Assembly: GCA_951230915.1 (NCBI GenBank)
Contig: OX579633.1
Location: 51,474,029 to 51,538,028 of the forward strand
Source of the DNA: Antitrichia curtipendula
Taxonomy: Eukaryota; Streptophyta; Bryopsida; Hypnales; Leucodontaceae
Length of the DNA: 64,000 nt
Direction of reading: 5' to 3'
Under the pieces are notes generated by a model. That model did not search any database and had not been told where the DNA came from. It saw only the letters and a list, made by a program, of their open reading frames with translations. A program made the translations under genes and the position numbers. Shown in pieces: positions 45,355-56,844 of the stretch (positions are counted from its first letter, which is position 1; every line of letters starts with the position of its first letter).

Positions 45355-46228
45355 TGCTCCCCTCCATTATTGAGTGTGCCCCTCCTCCACACCCTTGCTT
45401 TGTTGAGTAGTGCGTGTGATGCTCTTGTAGGCTCTCCTTCTTAGAAAATCCTAAATTCCAATCATCTTCATCGCCAAAAATTAGTGATGTCACTCCAAAC
45501 CTTCCTTTGTTACAATTAACACTTTTATATTTATGCACTAGCTTCTTACATCCTTGCATGGCATCGACAATTCAACAAGATTAAACAATACAAAAGCATG
45601 ACAAAATAGGATTTGACACCTTTAAAGCTACTTAGTCAATAGGCTTGGTAAGGACGTTGTCATGTGGTTTCCACTGCCAATTTTAGCATGGCCAAACTCT
45701 TTCTTTCACTGTCTGAGTATACGATAGGGGATCATTTTTTGTCTGGCCATGCCCTAGCTTGGGCCGGGTAGCTTTGCTACCAATGGGTGGCAGTGCTCTT
45801 ATTCCAATCTTTAGCAACGGAGGAACCTATTTATGAAATAAATTATAAATTTTGTAGAAACTTTAATTTCTAAGATCTTAGAATCTCAATATTTTTGGCT
45901 TGTGCTTGTATATCATTATTGAGCTCCAAGGCAGTCCCCTTTGCTTCATTGAAGAAAATTTTGAAAAGAAGATTGTCATGAGTTGTGAGCCATTGAAAAA
46001 GAATAATTTCTTTTGTAAAACAAATTTTAAGTGTCACTTTAGACAAGGGACCCAACCTCATTAGTCAAGATGAATGTTAGGTCTTTTTGTAGCATATCAT
46101 ACTTCTTTATGATCACATCCAGTCCTATTGGAATTGAAAATATCTTTGTAAAACACTAATGTGTGCACTTTCACTATCATACATTTTATATCACAGGAAA
46201 TTACATATTGGAAATGGACCTACATAGT

Positions 46229-46496
46229 TTAACCCCTAAAGGACCAGCCTGCTATTTTTAGCAACATAGCAATTTTGGGGAGGTAAATGTGACTAGATAT
46301 TTGCATAATTTAGGCCCAAATATTAATAGAAGTTGTGGACAAGGAATATCTTTTATGTGAACAAAATTTTATGACATTTGGATATACAAGTAAAAAGTTA
46401 TGGCCTAATATGTTACTTTTTCAACAAGCATGAAGTCCGGGCAGATTTCAAAAAATCACTTTTTAAAAAAATAAAATTTTGAAATTGTTTTTCTAG

Positions 46497-46546
<50 letters not shown>

Positions 46547-47190
46547 AGCTTTTAATCATTCCATTTTGATCAATGAATCAAAAATTATGAGAAATTTTAG
46601 TTTGCGGGCAGTTATGGATTTTCTACTCTACAATAAACTTCGAAGTCATTTATTTCATTCAATTTTCAATATTTTGGGAAAAAAATAAAATTATAAAATG
46701 CAGATTTTTATTATAACATTGCAACGATTGGGATTGTCATTTTTCAATTCCATAATTAACTTCTTAACAATTTAGTGTTTTGAGTAATTTTCTACTTCTT
46801 TCTATTTACAATTTTTTTCCTATAATTATGTTGTACAATTCCAAATGATCTGATTTTTTTTAAGCATGAAGACAACTTGCCCTGGAGAATGAATCTAAAG
46901 AGTAACCACCATTTTGGATGTTTTTCATACAATTGTGACCTTGTGAAGTATAGTTGTTCGTTTTTTTCCAGAGACAAAAAAGGATTTTTATCAATTCAAA
47001 TGCTAATATCTTGCAATCCACACAGTGGAAAATTCTAAAAAAATTCCACGTCTTTTTTTAAACCAGTGTACTATAAGATCCTTAGGTTTTATGTGTCAAA
47101 AAATGTTTTTTTTTCCAAAATTTGGTACTTGTGCTCAAAATGGCAGTTTTCAAGTGTTTTAAGGGAAAACATAATCAAGGAACTTAACCC
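46229..47190 (-). repeat. Dispersed TTAA-ended repeat, copy R5, with an (AT)21 expansion
   Basis: Starts TTAACCCCTAAAGGACC. In reverse it shows the R1 block order: AAAAGTTATGGCC near 46392, the AAGCTTTTAATCATTCC block near 46546, GCAACGATTGGGATT near 46721. The short AT stretch of other copies is expanded to ~43 bases at 46499-46542. Confidence 0.55.
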
Positions 47191-47199
47191 CAAAATGAC

Positions 47200-49020
47200 C
47201 CTGGAAATTCCTGAGCTTCTAAGAATTTGTTCTAAATTGAATTAAAAGCCAACATTTTGATAAGTTGTATCAATTTTTTTTGAATTGTAACCGTACAAAA
47301 TCAAACTAGACATGTTAGACATCACATTAGAAAAGAAAACACAACAATATCTCTTCCGGATTGAAAGATTATAATGTTTGATCACGAGGGTGTTAAAACT
47401 GTGAAAGTGATTTGAAGTCTTTCAATCCTCTTTTCACATGTCAAATCTAAAAAGTTAGTCACCAAAAAAATATGAGGTTGAAGGGCCTAACATGCATAAC
47501 CCCAATCAATTTATGACTTCTCAAAATCTACTCTACAATTTTTTTGGATGAATTTCTAATGTGATTTTTTCTCAAAGATCTAGTGTATTTGAGGCTCATT
47601 CCCAAGAGCCCTCAACACTACAAAAGTCAAGATTGCAATGGACACCCGTGCACAAAATCTTGAATAGAAAAATCATAATCAATCATTTTCAAAATCAGAT
47701 TTTTGAAGCTAAAATTAAACTTCAAAAATAATTGATCAAAAATATAAATTACAAAAAATAGTAGTTTGGTAAGGTTTTATTTAACTTCAAAAATTGATTA
47801 AGGACACATTCTGTCCTCAAGGTCCTTTTGGGATTAAGGGGTTAAAGTTTGTATTTTCATTGTCACTATAATTGCACTTTCTACGTCACAAGATATTAAG
47901 GTAGGAAGTCTACAAAGCACCCATTTAAAATTTGAGTAAATCTTTTCGATGAAGAATGTTATGAATTTTTGAAGCTGAAAAGCAATGGTCACTAAAAGTG
48001 TCTACCTCCTGAAATGTACACTAATTGTAAATTGTTGGTGCAATGAGAAAGCAAAATTAATACCTCTATATTAAAAGATGCTTATGGAACCCGAACGCTT
48101 TATGGACCTCCTACCTTCTCCATCAATGTGGCAGTGAGGAATTTCGCAAGTGTGAAGGATTTTGAATTATCCCTAAACTCCATGTAGCTAACAATCAATG
48201 CTGCAATCTTCAGTATTATCACATGAATTTTGGACTCCTAGACTGTGACATTAAAGAGTTTTGTGTGCAGTTTGATACTCCAACAATCCTTGGTACATTT
48301 GCATCTACTAGGGACAGTGGGGTACAATATTCTTACAAACTCCTTGTTGTGTCTATACAAAAGTTCCCTAATGTGGAAACACGTGATAACAATTGGTATT
48401 GCAAAATTAATGTTGCATTCTTACTCAATCTCAATCAAACATACCAAATTTCAATTCCAAAAGACCAAAACTCAATTTGTGGTGAAATTTTTTAGGTATA
48501 TTTCATAGTTGTACAAGATTAATTAATTGAAAACCATTGATGATGAATTTTGAAGATTCAATTTCAGAGACATGTAGAAGCATCTCTACAGTCACATGGA
48601 AAAGTAAAGTGTGAATGAAAAACTTAGTTCATTCATGGAAGGATTTTGACAATTGAATGTCGGTTGTCATAGGCTCTGTTATTTTGGTCTTAAAGGGCTA
48701 AAACACCTTTATAGACCCAAATATTTTCAACTACCAAAACTGATCAATGATCTCACAAGACTCCAAGCAAAAAATGAATCAAAATGGATTTACTAAGACT
48801 AAATTTTGTCTTTCAAAAGTAAAAAATAAAATAAATTTAAAAAAAAGTTTCAAGAGGTCTACACTCTACTGGAAGTCTAACTCCTCCAAAAGGGATCAGC
48901 TCTGGGAAGCATGCCCTACCTTCCCTCACCTTGAAATTGTTGCCAAAAGTGTAAACTTTGGTAGACATCTCTGCCATTGAATCATTGACAGACTAAGAGC
49001 ATCTGCAATGTGTGCTCACC
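47200..49020. other. Spacer with repeat fragments, no gene
   Basis: A TTTTGGGATTAAGGGGTTAA end near 47830 suggests another degraded copy of the TTAA-ended family. The 87-90 codon overlapping frames at 48223-48508 have no domain. Confidence 0.3.
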
Positions 49021-49030
49021 ATACAAGCCC

Positions 49031-49100
49031 TGTAACGGCAAACGGCGGGCCATTCCATGAGGCCATGTAACGGCAAACGGCGGGCCATTCCATGAGGCCA
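49031..49100. repeat. Perfect 35 bp tandem duplication
   Basis: The 35-base unit beginning TGTAACGGCAAACGGCGGGC is present twice head to tail (49031-49065, 49066-49100) without a mismatch, so the duplication is recent or conserved. Confidence 0.85.
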
Positions 49101-49104
49101 TGAA

Positions 49105-49940
49105 AGTGCTCGTTTATTCTTTGGAAAAGTTGACCCAGTGCAAAGCTAACAAACCTAACGTGAAGTGGAGTTTTTTGCATTATAAAAAGAAAGAAAGAAA
49201 GGAATCTACATTAAAGAAGATTTTTCATTGAAACAAGGGAATGTTGAATTGATTGGCATGCCTAACAAGGTTGACAATAATGATTATTTCTACCGTGAGC
49301 CAACTTGCGGGACCTTCACATTTTGCAAATTTGTTGATCCGGGGGGACGCATACCGAGACCATGGAAGTGGAGTTCCCAATAATGTTTGCATTGGAGCCC
49401 AATTTCAATTAGAAATTAGTCCATGCCCGGTACAATGCCAATATTGTCTGGATTGTCGGGTGCATTGCGACATCTCTACCAGGGCACGCCATAGTGCCCT
49501 TGTAGGTGTTGTAGCATGCTCGGAAGATTTTTAGTGACCCACCAATGCAATATCCAAGAATTTGACAATGCAAGCCCCACAAAAAACTAGCAACAACACT
49601 TCAAGTTGATATGCCTCGGTCATTTGACTTGAGCTAGAGCATTACATAAACTTAAATGCCTAGTTTGGATATCAAGAGCAAATTGCAAACAAGGCTTTAG
49701 GGCCAACCAGGGCATTGGTTGTACAAGTGGGTTTAGCCATGAACTAATTAATTACATGCCTTGTAATTCAAAGTTTGTGACATTAAATGTATCAGACAGT
49801 TTTGCCTACTTTGAGTTTATTAATGACAAATTGTCACAATGAGCTCTAATAAAATTGAACTGATTTTGTCCCCTTGGTAAGCTCAAAAAATAATTTAAAT
49901 TAAATTAAATTTTTTAGTACCCACCCCATCCTACCCCTTT
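49105..49940. other. Spacer; possible decayed coding remnant at 49253-49534
   Basis: A 93-codon Cys-rich plus-strand frame is present, but neighbouring frames read equally well and no domain was recognised. It may be transposon debris. Confidence 0.2.
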
Positions 49941-49989
49941 GTAATTTTTAGGTGCGGGTGCAGGTTGGGGTGGGGGTGGCATTTGATTT

Positions 49990-50195
49990 GGGATATATCC
50001 CATATCCCTTATCCATATCCGTATCTCGTATCTCACATCTTATACCCATATTGTATCTACATCCCGTACCATATCTATATCTATATTGTATCCATATCCA
50101 TATCCGTATCTCGTATCTCACATCTTATACCCATATTGTATCTACATCCCGTACCATATCTATATCTATATTGTATCCATATCCATATCCGTATC
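49990..50195 (+). repeat. CATATC-type hexamer repeat with an 85 bp tandem duplication
   Basis: Degenerate CCATAT/GTATCT hexamers make up the tract. On top of this an 85-base unit is duplicated almost exactly (GTATCTCGTATCTCACATCT at 50021 and 50106). The frames of 119-134 codons over it are low-complexity products of the repeat. G-rich GGGGTGGGGGTGG segments flank it on both sides (~49967 and ~50229). Confidence 0.75.
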
Positions 50196-50359
50196 CAAAA
50201 TTGTTTTTCAAGATCAACGGCAACAGATGGGGTGGGGGTGGAGGTGGGGGTAGGAGGAAATGGAAGATTCACCACTTTGGGGCACATTGTATGTCATATT
50301 ATCTTTCATTTGGTGTGTGTGTGATGGGGAACAATAACAAGCTGGCCCCTTTGTAGCGC

Positions 50360-52560
50360 ATTCCTAGAGATGCTCTAACTTAGTTTCTACATACATATAT
50401 TAAACGGAAAATCTATTATGTACCTGAAGATAATTTAATATGTAGAGTACATTCACCCCAGAGGCCTATAGTAGGATATGCCCTTTGTAGATATCATCAC
50501 TCAATGTACATCTCTAAAACCCAATATGGATGTATGTTGAAGAAACAATTTTAGAACATCTACCAAAATGTTAGAACTAAGGTAGTCGACCTCATTCCGA
50601 CCATTTAAGCAATTATGCATATTTGGAGCACATTTTTCTTGAGTGGAGAAACATTCCCATGTACAAAAATAGAGTTTAGAAGGATTCCATATTTTTTCAG
50701 AATTTTTTTTTTCAAAACATAATTACTATGAATTCTTTAGTTGAGGATTTTGTTCAACCTATTCTTGTCATATAGGTTTTCCTATTTCCAACTAGAGGTT
50801 GGTTGCAAAATCGACCAAGATTGCAGCCAGTTGTAATGTGCCACGACCACATTGGGATCTGAGCCATAATTAATCACTGCTTTTCTCTTGCTGATTGAAA
50901 AGAGAGTAACCTATATAACGACAAGAATAGGTCCCTGGTATGAATGAGGTCGGCTACCTTATTGCTTCAGTATGCCACTCTTTTGTGAAACCTGTTCGCC
51001 TTGGGTTGACTTCCAATGCCTGGTTTTGAATGGCAGAGTGAACATATGAATTCTACTAACGCCCACAATAAACCACAGCACAGTAATTGAGTTCTTAGAC
51101 TAAATCCTCATGAGAATTTGGTTCCAGGTGACATCGATCTCTTCGTGGACGTTAATATCATTCATCTGTTCACTCTTCCATGACCTCCCTAGATATCCAC
51201 ACCTATTGTAGCCACTGCAGATGACCAGTCATTACAGTCCTGCAATTTCTGCAGAAACACATGTGATTTGGTCAACGAAATTAAGCTTAACTCCCCCCCC
51301 AAAACACAATGTAAACTTGACATGACATTTTGAAATCATCAATCCTGCTCCATCATAATTGTTCAGATGTTTCGAGCAATCTACTGTATGGCAGAGCCCT
51401 ATTTATTGTTGCAGTGAAGTACCTATTTGCAAATTAATTAAGTTACGTTAAGTTACGTTACGTCTGAATACATTGACTGAGTGCACTCCTGTAAATTAAA
51501 ATGGAGAAGCATTTTCCTTACCTAGCAGAGAATAAGTTAGGTACTAGAAAAAATAGATTAGTAATATCTATGCTAGTAAGCTTACCCCATAATCAACTCT
51601 TGAAGCTCTGTGCTCGTGATTCGCATATTCTGTAAGCTTACTTATCTGTCAAAAGAACAATCAAAGAGTCTGGGTAAGATAACTACATCAATTAGCCTAA
51701 TTTTCTGGCATGCAATGACTTGTATTTTCCGCCCGTTTGTAATGCAAACCTGAAGTACAAAACTGATATTGTCAAATGATCATACAAAGGGAAATTCTAA
51801 AGAGAATTTGTGAGAAGCTAAAGATTATAAGAACATGACTTCAGAATATTTTACTATAATTACTGCAGCTATGTGATGTTGACAAGAGTAATGTAGCTGG
51901 AGTTAGACAGTACAATATCTGCACATACTGTCGCCCTGGTAAGTCAGTTACACGTTGTAAGTTACTCCAATTTTCATGAAACCCATGAGGATACTAAAAC
52001 TGGTGGGGACCTGATTGCAACCATTGAGGTGTAAGAAATCATGACTTAGCTAAATTAATGTCTCTAGTCACCGCTCTTTGAATGGATAATAGGGACCTCC
52101 CAGTGTTTGAATGCTTGCACGAGAATATCTTTAACCTTGAGAGAAACAAAATAATGCCCTCTGAGAGAAGAACTACAAATAACCTCCCTCTCACCTCCCT
52201 CCAATCTCAATCCTTGGTGTACCCCCATTATACTGGGGATTATTTTTTATCCCCCTCAAACATAAGATAAGATATCCCTTGGGTTGTAAATGTACCCAAA
52301 GCGGCCCAAAGTCCATATTCTTAGGATGAAAAACAGAGTGCTGCATGATGAAATTTTGTCCAAATAAGTTCTTGTTCATCCTTGGATCATTGAAAAACAA
52401 CCTTCCTGTATCACCAACTCCGTTTGACAAAATTGAGAAAAATAATGTATTTGCACAAAGAGAGAAGGAAAAAATCATACAAAAATTCAAAGACGTATAA
52501 TATAGTTGCACAAAGATTGAAGAAGAAGAAGAAAGGATCTGGGCGTTAAAAGATTCGGTT
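50360..52560. other. Spacer with no supported gene
   Basis: No domain-bearing frame, no RNA gene. A TTAAGTTACG microrepeat occurs near 51437. Confidence 0.3.
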
Positions 52561-52935
52561 ACCAAAGTTGATTGTGGCAAGAATCTCAGAGACCACTTCA
52601 AAGAACAGGAACGGCGACAGACGCAAAGCCAGGGAAGAGGCAGTGCATGAGGACAGCACACTCAGCACGTGTCTAAGCATGCCATTGTCATGCAGTGCCC
52701 CACACCGGCTTCACTTCTTCCTCCACCACTCAAAACAGAAACAAAATCAAAATCAAAACAACAAGAACGCAACATCATTTTCACTCCTGCCAAATTCCAA
52801 GACAACAATAGAACCCTAATTCCTCAACCTCAAGCTCAGCTGTATCTCCATACACATGCAGAGTCCACGGGTCAGGCATCGCGACGGATCTCCCACACAC
52901 ATGCCTCCCACCATTTGCAATTCCGAAAAACTTGA

Positions 52936-53025
52936 GGCCAAGTGCTTGCCAAGTGCTTCCCAAATGCTTGCCAAATGCTTCCCAAATGTTTGCCCCATGT
53001 TTGCCCGGTGCTTGCCCAATGCACA
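52936..53025 (+). repeat. 11 bp minisatellite, consensus GCCAAATGCTT
   Basis: About eight imperfect copies (GCCAAGTGCTT, CCCAAATGCTT, GCCAAATGCTT, GCCCCATGTTT and so on). The period is not a multiple of three, and frames are open on both strands, so the overlapping frames are not taken as protein. Confidence 0.7.
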
Positions 53026-53389
53026 GGAGACCAGCAGCGATGCCTGTCCAATGGACACTGCGTGATAGTATCCCTCCCCAGGTTGCCACTGCGGAGGCTT
53101 TACTCCATAATCTCAAGAACAAGAAGTGTCACACCAGTGCCTAACTTGAGCAAACTAGGATTCAGCATACCGTCGACAGCCAAAACAACAACAAGCTAAG
53201 CAATTCAAACCAGAAAGAAAACACAGACTGCGCCACAAAATTTGAATAGCGTTTGCAACCCAATGCGAATATCAACACCCCGTCCCCGATTGCCACCACA
53301 GACACCTGCACACCACCAGAATACTTCGAAAGCTCTCCCACCCTATCGACTTATGTAGCACATTGTCCATGATTGCCCTCCAATTGCTC

Positions 53390-53775
53390 GCGTACTACTA
53401 ACTCCAGTAGTACTACAAAGCTCCATTCCAGCTTTGCTGCATGAAGGAATTGGTACTACCAAGGGCAAGAATTAGCGTGGCACCCAAGTGGGGAGATCAT
53501 GTAGTACAGTACAACAGCCAAGGAGGCGAGCCAGCTTTAATAAACCCTTGGAATCCTTGGAACCCCTTTAGGAGAATGTCGTCACTCTTGAGCGAATTGA
53601 AGGGGGGCTTGCATCCAAGTGTACTAGCGAAGCTGGTAGTACCAGTAGTACAAGAGGAGGTTCACGGGAGTACATTGGCTGGGACTGGAATCACATGATC
53701 TCGGACCGAGAATCCACTTGGGAAGTGTTGTACTGAGAATTTTCTGGAGTTCGGAGAGCTTCGCTTGTGTACTAC
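53390..53775. repeat. Cluster of GTAGTAC/GTACTAC motifs
   Basis: About nine copies in both orientations in <400 bases (53392, 53407, 53410, 53453, 53501, 53636, 53645, 53769 and near-copies), several within small palindromes such as CTGGTAGTACCAG. Intervening sequence is not repetitive. Confidence 0.4.
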
Positions 53776-53803
53776 ACGATTCCCTAAAACATGAAGGATA
53801 TTC

Positions 53804-53821
53804 GGGTGGGGTGGGGTGGGG
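53804..53821 (+). other. Potential G-quadruplex
   Basis: GGGTGGGGTGGGGTGGGG: four G runs with single-base loops, a textbook G4 motif, followed within 40 bases by a long T/C tract (53862-53900). Confidence 0.6.
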
Positions 53822-53929
53822 ACCCTAGACTATGGGTGTCGTTCGTGCTGCAACACCGACTTTCTTTTCTTTTCTTTTTTTCCTTTTTTTTTCCTTTTTT
53901 TTGTGGGTTGGGTTGGGGGGAGCGACAGG

Positions 53930-54355
53930 CATCTCAAGAGAGTTATAATTTATTTTTTGAGGGAATTTTAGGTGATATATTCCCCCAATGTCAATGGGTG
54001 ATTTGCTAGTACATATTTTATGAACTATAGAGTTAATCGTAAAGTTTGTTGTATGTTTGTAACAAGGTGTCAGAGGAAGGTTTTAACTAAAAATAGTTCA
54101 AAAGAAACATGGCACCAAACTCCATCAGATCCACAAGGAGCTCAAAAGAGTTATCATTTTTTTTTAAGGAATGTTAGGTGATATATTCCCCCAATGTCAG
54201 TGGATGAAATCATAATGATTTGCTAGTACATATTTTGAAGACTATAGGCTGTAGAGTTAATTGTAAAGTTCGTTGTATGTTTGTAACAAGGTGTCAGAGA
54301 AAGGTTTAACTAAAAACAGTTCAAAAGAAACATAGTACCAAACTTCATCAGACTC
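53930..54355. repeat. ~205 bp imperfect direct duplication
   Basis: GGTGATATATTCCCCCAATG occurs at ~53971 and ~54178, and GTATGTTTGTAACAAGGTGT at ~54051 and ~54277; both copies continue into TTCAAAAGAAACAT. No coding potential. Confidence 0.6.
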
Positions 54356-54715
54356 TAGTTTTGGGTACTTTAAGGAATTTTGTCTTGCGATTTTCCCAAA
54401 CTTCGGGCTCTTGATCTGGTAATGCACACACTTTACGATTAACTCTAATATTGCTCTCTTTGGATGAGTGAGCATTCTTTTGGAAGAATAATTTAAATTC
54501 CATTTGCACGTAGTATGTTCAAAAATCCCTGACATCGACTATTCAATGTATAGAATGGCATATGGATTTTTGTTTTTATTTTATTAAATCCTTTGGATGA
54601 CTAAATGTGTGAGAGGCTTCTAGTCCATATGAGGAATGTGATGCATGTGGATTGACAACATGAGTGAGTTGGACTCTAAAAGAAAAAGATAAATTCTAAT
54701 CTATAAGTGTTTTTA

Positions 54716-55257
54716 ACCCTTAAGCATTCAAACGACCATTTTCTGGTCGTTGCCCAACTTTAGGCAAAAATTTAATGCAAAAGAATTTTTTTTTAAATTA
54801 TTATTATTTTTTTCCCAAAATAATGGATCATCTTTCAATATTTACATTCAAAATTAAGATTACTATGGTCAAACAAAAATTAAAAGAGAAATAACACAAA
54901 GTGTTTAGATTTGGCTACTATTGAAAAATTTACTATTTTGGAAAAGTGTTGGTGTTCTCATTTCTAGATCTTATGCATTTTTTTCACAAATCAATAGAAA
55001 CCGCAATTTTGACCAATCAAAAAAAAATTCAAATCCTAAAGGTAGAAATTGTATTTTTGGTGAATTTTTGATGTTATATCTTCAAAATTCATTTGAAGAG
55101 AATCTAAAAATAATTTTATAATTTTGACCATATAGATACTTTCTACTTTTCATGCTTCACATTATATTCTTTGATGCAAACTTCAAAAAAGTTATAGAAT
55201 TTATATTTTTAACACATTTGTGTTTTGTCCAAACCCCTCAGGCTTTTAGGGGTTAAT
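54716..55257. repeat. Short TTAA-ended repeat, copy R6 (~540 bp)
   Basis: Bounded by TTTAACCCTTAAG on the left and GGCTTTTAGGGGTTAA on the right. Shorter than other copies, probably an internal deletion. Confidence 0.4.
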
Positions 55258-55259
55258 AT

Positions 55260-56840
55260 AGAGGTACATATTATATTCTTCAATGCACCAATATTGATAA
55301 TCTCAGGGTAGAGATGTAGTTAGAGCCTCATGTGATTATGTATTCTAAAGGCATAACAATTCAAAAAAACAAAACCCAAATACAAACAAAAGTAGATTAC
55401 TTGTGACTTTCATTTGTCTTAAAAGGAAAATTTAGTGAAAGTTGTTTGGAAATTTGTCAACCTTCCCCAAAGCTAGATTATTGAGCCCTTAAATGGCTCT
55501 TTTTAGATTTTCACCTTATATCTTTCACGTTCAATTCATGTTTTGAAATTTTTTTGTCTATATATTGTACTTATATAATTATCATTGGTTTCAATTTTAT
55601 TAGTTGTTCATTAACTAAGTAGGTTCCTTCTACAAAAATCAAATAGTACTTGGGATCAATGAGGAATTATTTGTGTAAAATAATATTCCAAAGCACTTTA
55701 TTTATCATCTTGAATATGGATTTTAGAATTCTTAGGAGTTAAACATTTGATAACAAATTATAATTCCAATTTTTAGTATATAATACAAGTTGCAATCTTT
55801 ATTGGAGTGAAGGAGCTTCTTCTACAACACGCATACATCTAGATCAGACATTTGGAATGTGGATGGAACATTAGTTGCTCATTTGAATGGAAGAATGTTT
55901 GTCAAAAATCTCAAGATATCATCGTTTAAACAATTTCATCCTCATGAAATTGAGAAATTTATAATTGAAAATATCCTTCAAAATTTTTAAAAAATTGAGT
56001 GAAAAATCAAATAAAGAAAATTCCAATTAGATGCCTTCATTGGACAATTTTGGCAATTTTGGTATCTTTTATTCAATTCTTCACTTTTGAAATTTGGCAT
56101 ATATGTAACATGATAAAGTATGCAATTATCACAAAAAAACTTCTATACATGCAAAAATCCTATTCCAAGAATCAAAACTCTACTAACCCTACCAAATAAG
56201 TTTGAAAAAAATATTTTCTACAAATTACAAATACTACTATCTTGAAATATGAACTCTTAAAGTCTTTGTATTTGTTCTACATATTCCAAATGTTTGTCTC
56301 TTAATTCTCACCATTTAGATTTCAAATAAAAATGTCTTCACTTCACAAGAAATCATCAATAAAAGACTAGTGTCTTGCCAATTTTCAGTCCTTTCTAAAC
56401 CCACCCCCTACATATTTTTGCTTGAAATGTTCTCACTATTTATGAATCTAAAGTTTATTTTAGAAACACCTATTTTCAACACTTTGAAAATTCATAGTTC
56501 ATTCTTTTGATGTCCAATAAATGCATAAGAAGAGAATTGATATTACTTTTTGACTTCCAACAAGATCCAACAAAAAATTTGCAACTTAATAATGGAAACA
56601 ATGCTCAATTGCTTATTAAAATGCATTTAGTTATAGTTAACTTATTGAGAGGCTTGGGAGAAATGAAGAGCTTTCGACCTGCCATGGACGCAATGAAGGA
56701 AACGAGAGCCAGCCAGTAATGAATACATAGGAAGCTCAGCAGGAATACGGAAGTCATCATCCAATGGTTGTCAATCAACAGTGGCATTCTCTAGTTTAAT
56801 ATGATACAATTACAGTTTCTTACAGCACCGGTGAAAAGTG
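55260..56840. other. Spacer, 3' flank of the plastid-protein gene
   Basis: AT-rich; the block near 56460-56570 (CACTTTGAAAATTCATAGTT) recurs at 27500 in an intron of the pseudokinase gene, so it is a dispersed repeat piece. No gene seen. Confidence 0.3.
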
Positions 56841-56844
56841 AACA

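Larger units (their letters stand above)
41155..45796. mobile_element. 4.6 kb foldback DNA element with ~420 bp terminal inverted repeats
   Basis: The left arm (41155-41578) and right arm (45379-45796, inverted) match at roughly nine bases in ten. Both outer ends carry GCCACCCATTGGTAGC and AAGCTACCCGGCCCAAGC-type sequence. TCTTATT stands just outside each end (41148-41154 and 45797-45803), a candidate 7-9 bp target duplication. The interior has no transposase frame, so it is non-autonomous. The similar peptides read from the two arms (DEDDWNLGFSKK) only reflect the arm identity. Confidence 0.65.

Noticed and set aside
41464..45559. Similar peptides DEDDWNLGFSKK at 41.5 and 45.5 kb as a duplicated gene
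   Set aside because: They are the two arms of one inverted repeat; no longer frame or domain supports coding.
49952..50356. 119-134 residue frames as a Tyr/Ser/Ile-rich protein
   Set aside because: Low-complexity translation of the CATATC tract and its 85 bp duplication.
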